Assembly: GCA_963739515.1 (NCBI GenBank)
Contig: CAVUAO010000008.1
Location: forward strand, 1 to 26,893
Direction of reading: 5' to 3'
Source of the DNA: JBFYTX01 sp963739515
Lineage (GTDB): Bacteria; Chloroflexota; Dehalococcoidia; Dehalococcoidales; RBG-16-60-22
Length of the DNA stretch: 26,893 nt
The notes below the pieces were generated by a model. That model saw nothing but the letters and a program-made list of their open reading frames with translations, was not told the DNA's origin and ran no database searches. The position numbers and the translations under genes were made by a program. Shown here in pieces: positions 20,328 through 26,893 of the stretch. Positions within the stretch are counted from its first letter, which is position 1. Every line of letters starts with the position of its first letter.

Positions 20328-21722
20328 ATGTCCAAAAAATACGATGTCATTATTATCGGGGGCGGCCCGGCCGGCATCTTCGCGGCGCTGGAGCTGGCCC
20401 GGAAGGACGGCCTGAGCGTTCTCCTGTTGGAGAAGGGCAAAGACCTGAGCCAGCGCCGCTGCCCGGTGCGGGACACGGGCGGTGCCTGCGTTGCATGCCA
20501 GCCCTGCAATCTGGTGTGCGGACTGGGAGGGGCGGGGGCTTTCAGCGACGGCAAACTGGTGCTTTCTTCGAATGTCGGCGGGCACCTTGTCGAATATCTC
20601 GGCGAAAAGCGCACCAGCGCCCTGATAAAATACGTCGATGATCTGTATCTTAAATTCGGCGCATCCAAAAAACTTTTCACCGGCGCTGGCACCGTTAAAG
20701 CCATCGGGCAGCGTGCCAGCCGGGCGGGACTACGTTTGATACCAATGCCGGTGCGGCATATGGGGACGGAAAACTGCTATGAAGTCCTTAAAGCGATGCA
20801 GGACTACCTGCATCCACGGCTGGAGTTGAAGCTCGACGTCATGGCGGCGAAGGTGCTGGCGGATGAGGGTAGGGTGAAAGGTGTGGAAACCGAGGCTGGC
20901 GAGAAATTTTTCTGCCGGTATCTTGTCCTGGCGCCGGGCAGAGAAGGCGCCGACTGGCTTTATCGCGAGGCGGGACGCCTGCATCTCACCATACGCAATA
21001 ATCCCATCGACGTCGGCGTGCGGGTGGAAGTGCCTTTTGCCACCATGAAGGAATTTACCGACATCCTGTACGAAATCAAGCTGGAATATATGTCGCCGAG
21101 CTTTAACGACCGTATCCGGACATTTTGCATGTGCCCGGCCGGGGAAGTCATTACGGAATCGACCGGCGGTACCGACCCCGTGGTGACGGTCAACGGCCAC
21201 AGCTACGCCGGACAGAAGAGCGAAAACACCAATTTCGCTTTGCTGGTGAGTACGGATTTCACCCGGCCTTTCCACGAGCCTATTGCTTACGGTAAATATC
21301 TGGCCAAGCTGGCTAATCTGTTGGGAGGAGGGGTATTAGTGCAGCGCTTCGGCGACCTCATGGCGGGCCGGCGCTCCACCCCCGAGCGCATCGAGCTGGG
21401 CAAGGTAAAGCCGACCCTCCGGAGCGCCACCCCCGGCGATTTAAGTTTTGCTTTACCCTTCCGGCACCTTACCGGTCTTATCGAAATGCTGATGGCGATG
21501 GATAAGTTGATTCCGGGTGTCGCCTCCGATGAAACTCTGCTCTACGGCATCGAGGTCAAGTTCTATTCGTTTCGTCCCCAGCTCAGCGCCTGCCTCGAGA
21601 CGGAAGTCAAAAATATGTTCGCCGTCGGCGATGGCACGGGCGTGAGTCGCGGCCTGGTGCAGGCATCGGCCTCCGGCGTGGTGGCGGCGGAGGAAATTAT
21701 AAAGAGAATAAAGGGAACCTAA
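20328..21722 (+). CDS. FAD-dependent dehydrogenase (COG2509-like)
   Basis: The 464-aa flavoprotein has an N-terminal FAD Rossmann motif VIIIGGGPAGIFAALELA (about 7-24, ending in LLLEKG). A C-terminal FAD-closing segment MFAVGDGTGVSRGLVQASASGVVAAEEI is also present. Residues 45-64 hold five Cys (CPVRDTGGACVACQPCNLVC) followed by GLGGAGAFSDGKL. This is the hallmark of the uncharacterised COG2509 dehydrogenases; the Cys may be redox-active or bind metal. The substrate and electron acceptor are unknown. ATG at 20328 is preferred; GTG codons at 20313 and 20322 are alternative starts, and no strong ribosome-binding site separates them. It is divergent from the XRE regulator, which could control it. 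Confidence 0.86.
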   Translation: MSKKYDVIIIGGGPAGIFAALELARKDGLSVLLLEKGKDLSQRRCPVRDTGGACVACQPCNLVCGLGGAGAFSDGKLVLSSNVGGHLVEYLGEKRTSALIKYVDDLYLKFGASKKLFTGAGTVKAIGQRASRAGLRLIPMPVRHMGTENCYEVLKAMQDYLHPRLELKLDVMAAKVLADEGRVKGVETEAGEKFFCRYLVLAPGREGADWLYREAGRLHLTIRNNPIDVGVRVEVPFATMKEFTDILYEIKLEYMSPSFNDRIRTFCMCPAGEVITESTGGTDPVVTVNGHSYAGQKSENTNFALLVSTDFTRPFHEPIAYGKYLAKLANLLGGGVLVQRFGDLMAGRRSTPERIELGKVKPTLRSATPGDLSFALPFRHLTGLIEMLMAMDKLIPGVASDETLLYGIEVKFYSFRPQLSACLETEVKNMFAVGDGTGVSRGLVQASASGVVAAEEIIKRIKGT

Positions 21723-21813
21723 CAACCTATTTAGTAAATAGTGTCTAGGCCATGGTTGATGTCTTGTACTCACTCCCCCTTAATACTCTGGTTTCTTAAG
21801 GGAGTAGCCCGCC

Positions 21814-21913
21814 GAGAGGGGCGCTAGCCCCTCTCCATTATCCCTCCCCTCTCCAGCCGGTTGAAAAACTGCTTGTTATCATGTTGCAGGCTGGAGAGGG
21901 GACAGGGGTGAGG
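21814..21913 (-). repeat. Dispersed two-hairpin repeat, copy B
   Basis: This is the inverted copy of the element at 115-220. GAGAGGGGC (21814-21822) pairs with GCCCCTCTC (21827-21835), and CCCCTCTCCAGCC (21846-21858) pairs perfectly with GGCTGGAGAGGGG (21889-21901). CCTCACC ends the element on the minus strand. The 21723-22044 gap holds only this element and the S21 promoter. Confidence 0.6.
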
Positions 21914-21958
21914 TTGAATTGTGCAATCAAATGCCGACTATAACTCCCAGAGCTTCCC

Positions 21959-21987
21959 TTGACAGTTATCTCGCCGCCATCTACAAT
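21959..21987 (+). promoter_or_regulatory. Promoter of the ribosomal protein S21 gene
   Basis: TTGACA (21959-21964), a 17-bp spacer and TACAAT (21982-21987) give a leader of about 51 nt. Confidence 0.75.
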
Positions 21988-22044
21988 GATAACGTGTGTT
22001 TCGTATATCATGCGAACACCGATTTGGAAGGGGAGTGATGCTCA

Positions 22045-22254
22045 TTGGCTGAAGTTACCGCTGGCCAGGATGAAAACTTTGATAGCTTGCTGAAGCGGTT
22101 CAACCGGAAGGTACAGCAGGACGGCATATTGGCGGAGTTGCGCCGCCGGGAACACTATGAGAAACCCAGCGTCAAACGCAAGCGGAAGAAGGCGGCCAAG
22201 AAACGCGGTTCCGCCCGGACGGGCCGGATATTCCGGCGGGCGAGCCCCCGCTAG
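22045..22254 (+). CDS. rpsU: 30S ribosomal protein bS21
   Basis: The 69-aa, strongly basic protein matches bS21, which helps base-pairing of mRNA leaders with 16S rRNA on the small subunit. The conserved start VTAGQDENFDSLLKRFNRKVQQDGILAELRRREHYEKPSVKRKRK is intact, including the FKRxVxxxGIxxExxRRexYEKPSxKRKRK pattern. The tail (KKAAKKRGSARTGRIFRRA) is longer than in E. coli. The start codon is TTG at 22045, preceded by GGAAGGGGAG. A strong promoter lies at 21959-21987. It is followed 43 bp later by the YqeY-like gene, the common rpsU-yqeY pairing. Confidence 0.93.
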   Translation: MAEVTAGQDENFDSLLKRFNRKVQQDGILAELRRREHYEKPSVKRKRKKAAKKRGSARTGRIFRRASPR

Positions 22255-22297
22255 CTTTTATATTCGCGGAAATATCAACCGATAGACGGGTCATCTG

Positions 22298-22756
22298 ATG
22301 GAGCAGGCAGCCGACCTCAGGAAAAAGTTGTCCGATGACCTCAAGCAGGCCATGAGGAGCGGCGACACGGTCAGGCGCGACACGCTCCGCATGCTGATAG
22401 CCTCCGTCAATAACGCCGAAATCGCCAAGCAGTCCGCCCTGGATAATGCCGATGTCCTCGGCGTCATTTCCAAAGACGTCAAAAGGCACCAGGAGAGCAT
22501 CGACGCTTTTAAAAAGGGTAACCGGCCGGACCTGGTAGCCAAAGAAGAAGCGGAAATGGCGGTCCTCCAGGGCTATTTGCCGAAGCAGATGAGCCGCGAC
22601 GAAATCATGGCGGCGGCACGCGAGGTCATCGCGGCTTTAGGCGCGAAGGGCATGGGGGACAAGGGCAAGGTCATGCAGCAGTTGATGCCCGGGCTTAAGG
22701 GTAAGGCCGACGGCAAAGAAATCAACGACGTCGTGACGGGGCTGCTGCAGCAGTAA
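22298..22756 (+). CDS. yqeY: GatB/YqeY-domain protein
   Basis: The 152-aa protein starts with LRKKLSDDLKQAMRSGDTVRRDTLRMLIASVNNAEI. It ends with the compact helical GatB-tail fold, EIMAAAREVIAALGAKGMGDKGKVMQQLMPGLKGKADGKEINDVVTGLL. It shares this domain with the C-terminus of GatB, where the domain contacts tRNA. Free-standing YqeY has no firm role but is often next to rpsU, as here. It is convergent with the radical SAM gene, with only two bases between stop codons, so transcripts will overlap. Confidence 0.9.
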   Translation: MEQAADLRKKLSDDLKQAMRSGDTVRRDTLRMLIASVNNAEIAKQSALDNADVLGVISKDVKRHQESIDAFKKGNRPDLVAKEEAEMAVLQGYLPKQMSRDEIMAAAREVIAALGAKGMGDKGKVMQQLMPGLKGKADGKEINDVVTGLLQQ

Positions 22757-22758
22757 AA

Positions 22759-24369
22759 TTAAGTTAGCGCCTTCTCCAGTTCCCCGCAAAGTCTTTCTGT
22801 TTTCATCCCGGAATCGATTAATCCCCACGGCAGTTTTTGCCCGGTGTCCCACTTTTGATTTACATAATAATCAATATCTAGTTTTTGAGTCTCGATGGCG
22901 TTACGCCAGCCGGCTAAGGAAATTTCCTCCATGTCGGTTAAGACTTTAGCCAGCTTTTCATCCCCCCGCGAAAGCGCCCCCTGGATTTGACTCCACGCGG
23001 GGCTTTCCTCGTTCACCTTGACGCCTTTCAGGGGCAGACTGCTCCTCAATATCGCCAGGCGGCGGTTCAGCGTTTCCTGTGATGCCATCGGCAGCCACTG
23101 GAAGGGCGTGCCGGCTTTAGGCACGAAAGGCGCTACGTTAAGGATAATGCGCATGTTGCTCCGCCGCCTTTCCAGGCGGTCTTTTATCGCCAGCGTCAGC
23201 CTGACAATGTCCTCGGCATCGTCATCGGTCTCGGTCGGCAGGCCGACGATAAAGTAGAGTTTGAGCTGGGAAAACCGGTGCCCGGCAATCCTGTCGACCG
23301 TTTCGAGGATATTGTCCTCGGAGATGTCTTTATTGATTACCTGTCTCAGGCGCATGGAGCCGGCCTCGGGGGCGATGGTGATGGTCTGCGCTTTACCTTT
23401 GTCCAGGGCGTTGAGGATTTCGTCCGAGAGTGTCTCTATTCTTAGCGAGCTGATGGATATTTCGGCGTTTAGCTTGAGCAGCCCGTCGAGTATCTCGTTT
23501 ATCTGCGGGTGGTCGGTGACGGCCGGTCCCACTAGCCCGATGCGCCTCCGGTGGTGCAGGCCTTCCCACGCCTGCTTGATGATTTTTTCCGCGTTGCGGC
23601 AGCGCATGGGGGCGAAAGCGGTATTTACCAGGCAGAAACGGCAGCCCCTCGGGCAGCCCCGCTCCGCCTCGATAAGGTACAGTTCGCCGAGTTCCGTGTC
23701 CGGCGTGAGCACTACCGAGGTCACCGGGAAATCGTCGAGGTTTTTGGCATACTGGCGGGCGACCGTCTTTTCCGGGGGATGCGACGGCACGTAGACGCCG
23801 GGCAGCGCGGCCAGCGCTTTGAGCAGGGCGTCTCTTGGCCCGCCCATGCCGCCGAAAAGCACGGGAATCATGTCGGGCAATATCGCTTCCGCCTCGCCGA
23901 TGCCGAAGCCGTCGAAAAACGGCGCCAGCGGCATGGGGTTGGCGGTCACGCAGGGCCCCCCGGCGATGACCAGCGGCTGGCTTTCGTCGCGTTCGTTCGC
24001 GAGGAGCGGGATTCCGGCCGCCTTAAGAATATTGACCACGTTGAAATAGTCCAGCTCGTAGGAAATGGAGAAAGCGAGCACGGCAAAATCGGAGAGCGGC
24101 CGCCCGGATTCCAGGGCAAGGGGAATATTTTTCTCCGTCGTATCGAGGAAGGCGCGCTCGCAGACGACCCTTAGGTTATTGTTCAGCAGCTTATAGATGG
24201 CGTGAACGCCCAGGTTGGACATTCCCAGGTAGTAGGAGTTGGGGTAGATGAGGGCAAAGGGCAGTCTCCCGCCCCAGTCTTTGACGATGGTGCCGTCCTC
24301 TTTCAGCGTGCGCGCGCCGGGGCGCCCCTTGATCTCCCGGGGTTTTTTACCCTTGTCCTTCATCAGCAT
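22759..24369 (-). CDS. B12-binding-type radical SAM protein (TIGR03960-like)
   Basis: The 536-aa protein has an N-terminal cobalamin-binding-like Rossmann region (about 35-190: ALIYPNSYYLGMSNLGVHAIY, AVLAFSISYELDYFNVVNILK, LVIAGGPCVTANPMPLAPFFD, GIGEAE). A radical SAM core begins with Cys239, Cys243 and Cys246 (ERGCPRGCRFCLVN). Core motifs include SSLRIETLSDEIL, APEAGSMRLRQVINKD and LKLYFIVGLPTETDDD. It matches the large uncharacterised family often fused to or near the DUF2344 protein and ribosomal genes. No DUF2344 gene is visible here. The His of the cobalamin-binding motif is not obvious, so B12 binding is uncertain. ATG at 24369 or 24363 may be the start. Confidence 0.87.
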   Translation of the reverse strand: MLMKDKGKKPREIKGRPGARTLKEDGTIVKDWGGRLPFALIYPNSYYLGMSNLGVHAIYKLLNNNLRVVCERAFLDTTEKNIPLALESGRPLSDFAVLAFSISYELDYFNVVNILKAAGIPLLANERDESQPLVIAGGPCVTANPMPLAPFFDGFGIGEAEAILPDMIPVLFGGMGGPRDALLKALAALPGVYVPSHPPEKTVARQYAKNLDDFPVTSVVLTPDTELGELYLIEAERGCPRGCRFCLVNTAFAPMRCRNAEKIIKQAWEGLHHRRRIGLVGPAVTDHPQINEILDGLLKLNAEISISSLRIETLSDEILNALDKGKAQTITIAPEAGSMRLRQVINKDISEDNILETVDRIAGHRFSQLKLYFIVGLPTETDDDAEDIVRLTLAIKDRLERRRSNMRIILNVAPFVPKAGTPFQWLPMASQETLNRRLAILRSSLPLKGVKVNEESPAWSQIQGALSRGDEKLAKVLTDMEEISLAGWRNAIETQKLDIDYYVNQKWDTGQKLPWGLIDSGMKTERLCGELEKALT

Positions 24370-24387
24370 CTTACCCGCTACCCTTGG

Positions 24388-24921
24388 CTATTTCCAGCAG
24401 TCCTTGAGCAAACGGGCGTTAATCGGTATGACCCGGTCGGCCACGGCCCTTAGTTGCTGGGAAGTGCCCTGCTTGCCGAACAGGGCAACCTCGACGTGCT
24501 TGCCGTTGTCTTTGACGGCTTGGACCGCTCCGGCGAAGTCATTATCTCCTGCCACCAGAATCGCGACATCGTAATTGCCTTTATAGCTGTGGGTTATCAT
24601 ATCGGTCGCCAGCTGGACGTCGGTGCCCTTTTCGTAGGGAGGGACGTTGGGCCAGTTATTGGTATAGACCAGGCGCCCCAGGCGCAGTTCTGTATAGGGG
24701 ATGGCGTTGATGCCGGCGAAGAAGGCCTGCTGCTGCTTATAAAGCTCGGGCTCCTGCTTCTGGCCTACCCTGGCGTTATAATAATAGATTCTGATGAGCT
24801 GCCGCCGGTTTATCAGTTTGCGGCAGAACCTCCCGAGGTCGAGGTCGGTCCGGCCGAAGTGGTTTTTCAACGAATGATAGAGGTTGCTCCCGTCGATGAA
24901 TACCATGACTCTTTCCATCAT
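24388..24921 (-). CDS. NYN-domain (LabA/DUF88-like) putative ribonuclease
   Basis: The 177-aa protein is a PIN-like NYN nuclease fold. The acidic pocket residues are visible as MVFIDGSNLYHSLK (Asp10), KGTDVQLATDMI (Asp101 and Asp107) and LVAGDNDFAGAV (Asp126 and Asp128), with the closing HVEVALFG. It likely cuts RNA in a metal-dependent manner; the substrate is unknown. AGGAGG lies 6 bases before the ATG at 24921. Its stop is 18 bp from the radical SAM start, giving a likely two-gene unit, divergent from gatC. Confidence 0.9.
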   Translation of the reverse strand: MMERVMVFIDGSNLYHSLKNHFGRTDLDLGRFCRKLINRRQLIRIYYYNARVGQKQEPELYKQQQAFFAGINAIPYTELRLGRLVYTNNWPNVPPYEKGTDVQLATDMITHSYKGNYDVAILVAGDNDFAGAVQAVKDNGKHVEVALFGKQGTSQQLRAVADRVIPINARLLKDCWK

Positions 24922-25007
24922 GTATCACCTCCTTTCTTTGGAAATATTACATTATTATTATATCGCGTTTTATGGTAAGAATGCGACTTTATTCAGTGGG
25001 TAAAACA

Positions 25008-25037
25008 TTGCCTGACTCTGAACGCAAATGCTATAAT
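25008..25037 (+). promoter_or_regulatory. Promoter of the gatCA unit
   Basis: TTGCCT (25008-25013), an 18-bp spacer and a consensus TATAAT (25032-25037) lie 54 bp before gatC. Confidence 0.65.
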
Positions 25038-25091
25038 TGTTCGCATATCTTTCCTTTAGCCGGAAGGAAAAACGTATTTTTAGGGTGGATT

Positions 25092-25379
25092 ATGAAGTTA
25101 AGCCGTGAAGAGGTACTGCACATCGCCCGACTGGCGCGGGTGGCTTTAACCGAGGACGAAATCACGCGCCTGAGCGAGCAGCTGTCTAACTTGCTGGAAA
25201 ATTTCGAGATCTTACAGGGGGTGGATACCGAGGGCGTGTTTCCTACTGCTCAATCGGTGACGCTCCAGAGCGTGATGCGGGAAGATGCCGTGGCTCCCTC
25301 TCTCCCTCCGGAGGATATTCTGGCTAACGCCCCGCGGCGGGAGGGCGATTACTTTAGAGTCAGGGCGGTTCTCGAATAA
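25092..25379 (+). CDS. gatC: Asp/Glu-tRNA amidotransferase subunit C
   Basis: The 95-aa protein is the belt subunit that wraps GatA and GatB in the enzyme that makes Gln-tRNA(Gln) and Asn-tRNA(Asn) by transamidation. The typical start MKLSREEVLHIARLARVALTEDEITRLSEQLSNLLENFEIL and the closing RREGDYFRVRAVLE are complete. The start at 25092 is chosen because the family begins there; an upstream in-frame extension to 24972 crosses the promoter. It is followed 67 bp later by gatA in the same direction. gatB is not in the window. Confidence 0.94.
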   Translation: MKLSREEVLHIARLARVALTEDEITRLSEQLSNLLENFEILQGVDTEGVFPTAQSVTLQSVMREDAVAPSLPPEDILANAPRREGDYFRVRAVLE

Positions 25380-25446
25380 ATAGTCCGCGAGGATACCTTT
25401 ATATATATTATGCCGGTCGGCAAGGTTAACGATTGAGGAGGCTGAT

Positions 25447-26893
25447 TTGACTTCAGATTTGACCCGGTTGACCATCCACGAAGCGCACCAGTTGCTTATG
25501 GGGAAGAAGGTATCCTCCGTCGAGCTGACGCAAGCCTACCTGGAGCGTATCCGCCGCTTGGAGCCGGAGGTCAGGGCTTTTATGACGGTCACCGAAGAGC
25601 TTGCCCTGGAACGGGCGGGCCGGGCGGACGAAGCTATCGCCGCGGGTAAGGGCGGCACTCTTACCGGTATCCCGCTGGCGATTAAGGACGTTATCTGCAC
25701 TAAAGGCGTGCGGACCACCTGCTCCTCGAGGATGCTGGAGAATTTCGTGCCTCCTTACGACGCCGCCGTCATGGAGAAGCTCAACGCCGCCGGGGCGGTG
25801 ATGGTGGGCAAGACCAATATGGACGAGTTCGCCATGGGTTCGTCGACGGAGAACTCGGCGTTTTTCCCCACCCACAACCCCTGGGACCTGGCGCGCGTGC
25901 CCGGCGGCTCGAGCGGCGGTTCGGCGGTGGCGGTGGCGGCCGGCGAGGCGGCCGGTGCCCTGGGGTCGGATACCGGCGGCAGCATCCGCCAGCCGGCGGG
26001 CTTTTGCAGCGTCGTCGGTCTGAAGCCGACTTACGGCCGGGTGAGCCGCTACGGACTGGTCGCTTTCGCCAGCTCGCTCGACCAGATCGGCCCGCTGACC
26101 CAGGACGTCACCGATTGCGCTATTGTGATGAACGCCATCTCGGGCCATGATAAGCGGGATTCGACTTCTGTCCCCGAGCCGGTGCCGGACTATACGCAAA
26201 GCCTGAAGGCGGATTTAAAGGGTATGAGACTCGGCATCCCTAAGGAGTATTACGTCGAGGGCATGCAGCCGGGGGTGGCGTCTGCTCATGAAAGCCGCCA
26301 TCAAAAAGCTTGAGGAGCTGGGGGCAAAGCTGGAGGAGGTGTCGCTGCCCCACACCCCTTATGCCCTCGCGGTCTATTACATCATCGCCCCCAGCGAGGC
26401 TTCCGCCAACCTGGCGCGCTATGACGGCGTCAAGTACGGTTACTCTTATAAGGGCGAACCATGTGGGAGGCGCATGGGAAGACCCGGCAGAACGGCTTCG
26501 GGCCGGAGGTCAAGCGCCGCATCATGCTGGGCACTTATGCCCTTTCCGCCGGCTATTATGATGCCTATTATTTGAAAGCCCAGAAGGTACGCACACTGAT
26601 CCGGCGTGAGTTTGATGCTGTCTTTGAGAAATACGACGCCCTGGTCACACCCACCTCCCCCACCGTCCCCTTTAAAATAGGGGAGAAGACGAATGACCCT
26701 CTCGCCATGTACCTTAGCGACGTTTGCACCCTGCCCATAAATATCGCCGGGGTGCCGGGCATCTCTGTTCCGGCAGGCTTTGTCGATGGTTTGCCCGTAG
26801 GCATGCAGATTATCGGCAAGCACTTCAGCGAGGATACTATCCTACGTGTCGCTTACGCCTACGAGCAGGCGACCGGGTGGCACAATCAGAGGG
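25447..26893 (+). CDS. gatA: Asp/Glu-tRNA amidotransferase subunit A, two frameshifts, 3' end at window edge
   Basis: This is the amidase subunit that frees ammonia from glutamine for the tRNA-bound acid. The Ser-cisSer-Lys triad is visible: Lys in AIKDVICTKG, cis-Ser in PGGSSGGSAVAVAAG and the nucleophile in SDTGGSIRQPAGF. The TTG start at 25447 has GAGGAGG upstream. Frame changes near 26287 (one extra C gives PGVASA then MKAAIKKLEELGA). It returns to the first frame at about 26461, where MWEAHGKTRQNGFGPEVKRR continues normally. The two shifts compensate and leave a normal C-terminus (YALSAGYYDAYYLKAQKVRT, then GVPGISVPAGF and GLPVGMQIIGK). Loss of this gene would normally be lethal in organisms using the pathway, so sequence error is the likely cause. 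Only a few C-terminal residues lie beyond the window. Confidence 0.92.

Noticed and set aside
25453..26199. Long open frame of 248 codons opposite gatA
   Set aside because: It is antisense to clearly conserved GatA sequence with all catalytic motifs; the encoded protein is Arg/His-rich with no recognisable domain.

Overview
This window looks like a chromosomal segment from an uncultured Chloroflexi-type bacterium, probably a member of the Dehalococcoidia. The assignment is an inference. It rests on the COG1579 zinc-ribbon/RNase H pair, the short cytosolic sensor kinase with OmpR- and LuxR-type regulators, the COG2509-like flavoprotein, the IPT/TIG surface protein, the phage gene style, and the S21/YqeY and GatC/GatA neighbourhood. 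No rRNA, tRNA, CRISPR array or insertion sequence was seen.

Layout: (1) 1-1868: RNase H and a coiled-coil zinc-ribbon protein on the minus strand, flanked by hairpin-rich dispersed repeats. (2) 1869-3867: a phage packaging block with a 48-aa protein, a small-terminase-like protein and a large terminase that carries a frameshift, closed by a rho-independent terminator. (3) 3963-8339: cellular-type genes, namely a CGGC-domain protein, a frameshifted SDR, a cupin and a large secreted TIG-repeat protein. (4) 8463-16631: an excisionase-like HTH gene divergent from a virion block of HTH/Cys protein, portal, scaffold, major capsid, structural proteins, connector, large tail protein and a small baseplate-like protein. 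(5) 16642-20097: a repeat-bearing Pro-rich protein, a LuxR-type regulator with a degenerate receiver, an OmpR-type regulator with its histidine kinase, and an XRE regulator, all on the minus strand. (6) 20328-26893: flavoprotein, ribosomal protein S21, YqeY, radical SAM protein, NYN-domain protein, gatC and gatA. gatA runs to the window edge and carries two compensating frameshifts.

The most interesting feature is the split virus-like module. Terminase and capsid genes lie about 5 kb apart, on the same strand, separated by non-viral genes. I see no integrase, replication, lysis, head-protease or tape-measure gene. The two blocks share two unusual non-coding signals. One is an 18-bp promoter/operator, GAACATATGTRCTAATAT, upstream of each block. 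The other is a roughly 125-bp repeat containing three copies of a GAAAAACGAATAAC-type motif, placed directly upstream of the terminase large subunit and again upstream of the major capsid gene. This suggests a co-regulated particle-forming system, either a gene-transfer-agent-like or domesticated module or a decayed prophage.

Four single-base frameshifts (terminase, SDR and two in the normally essential gatA) make base-level sequence error a serious possibility. Broken genes here should not be called pseudogenes without read support.
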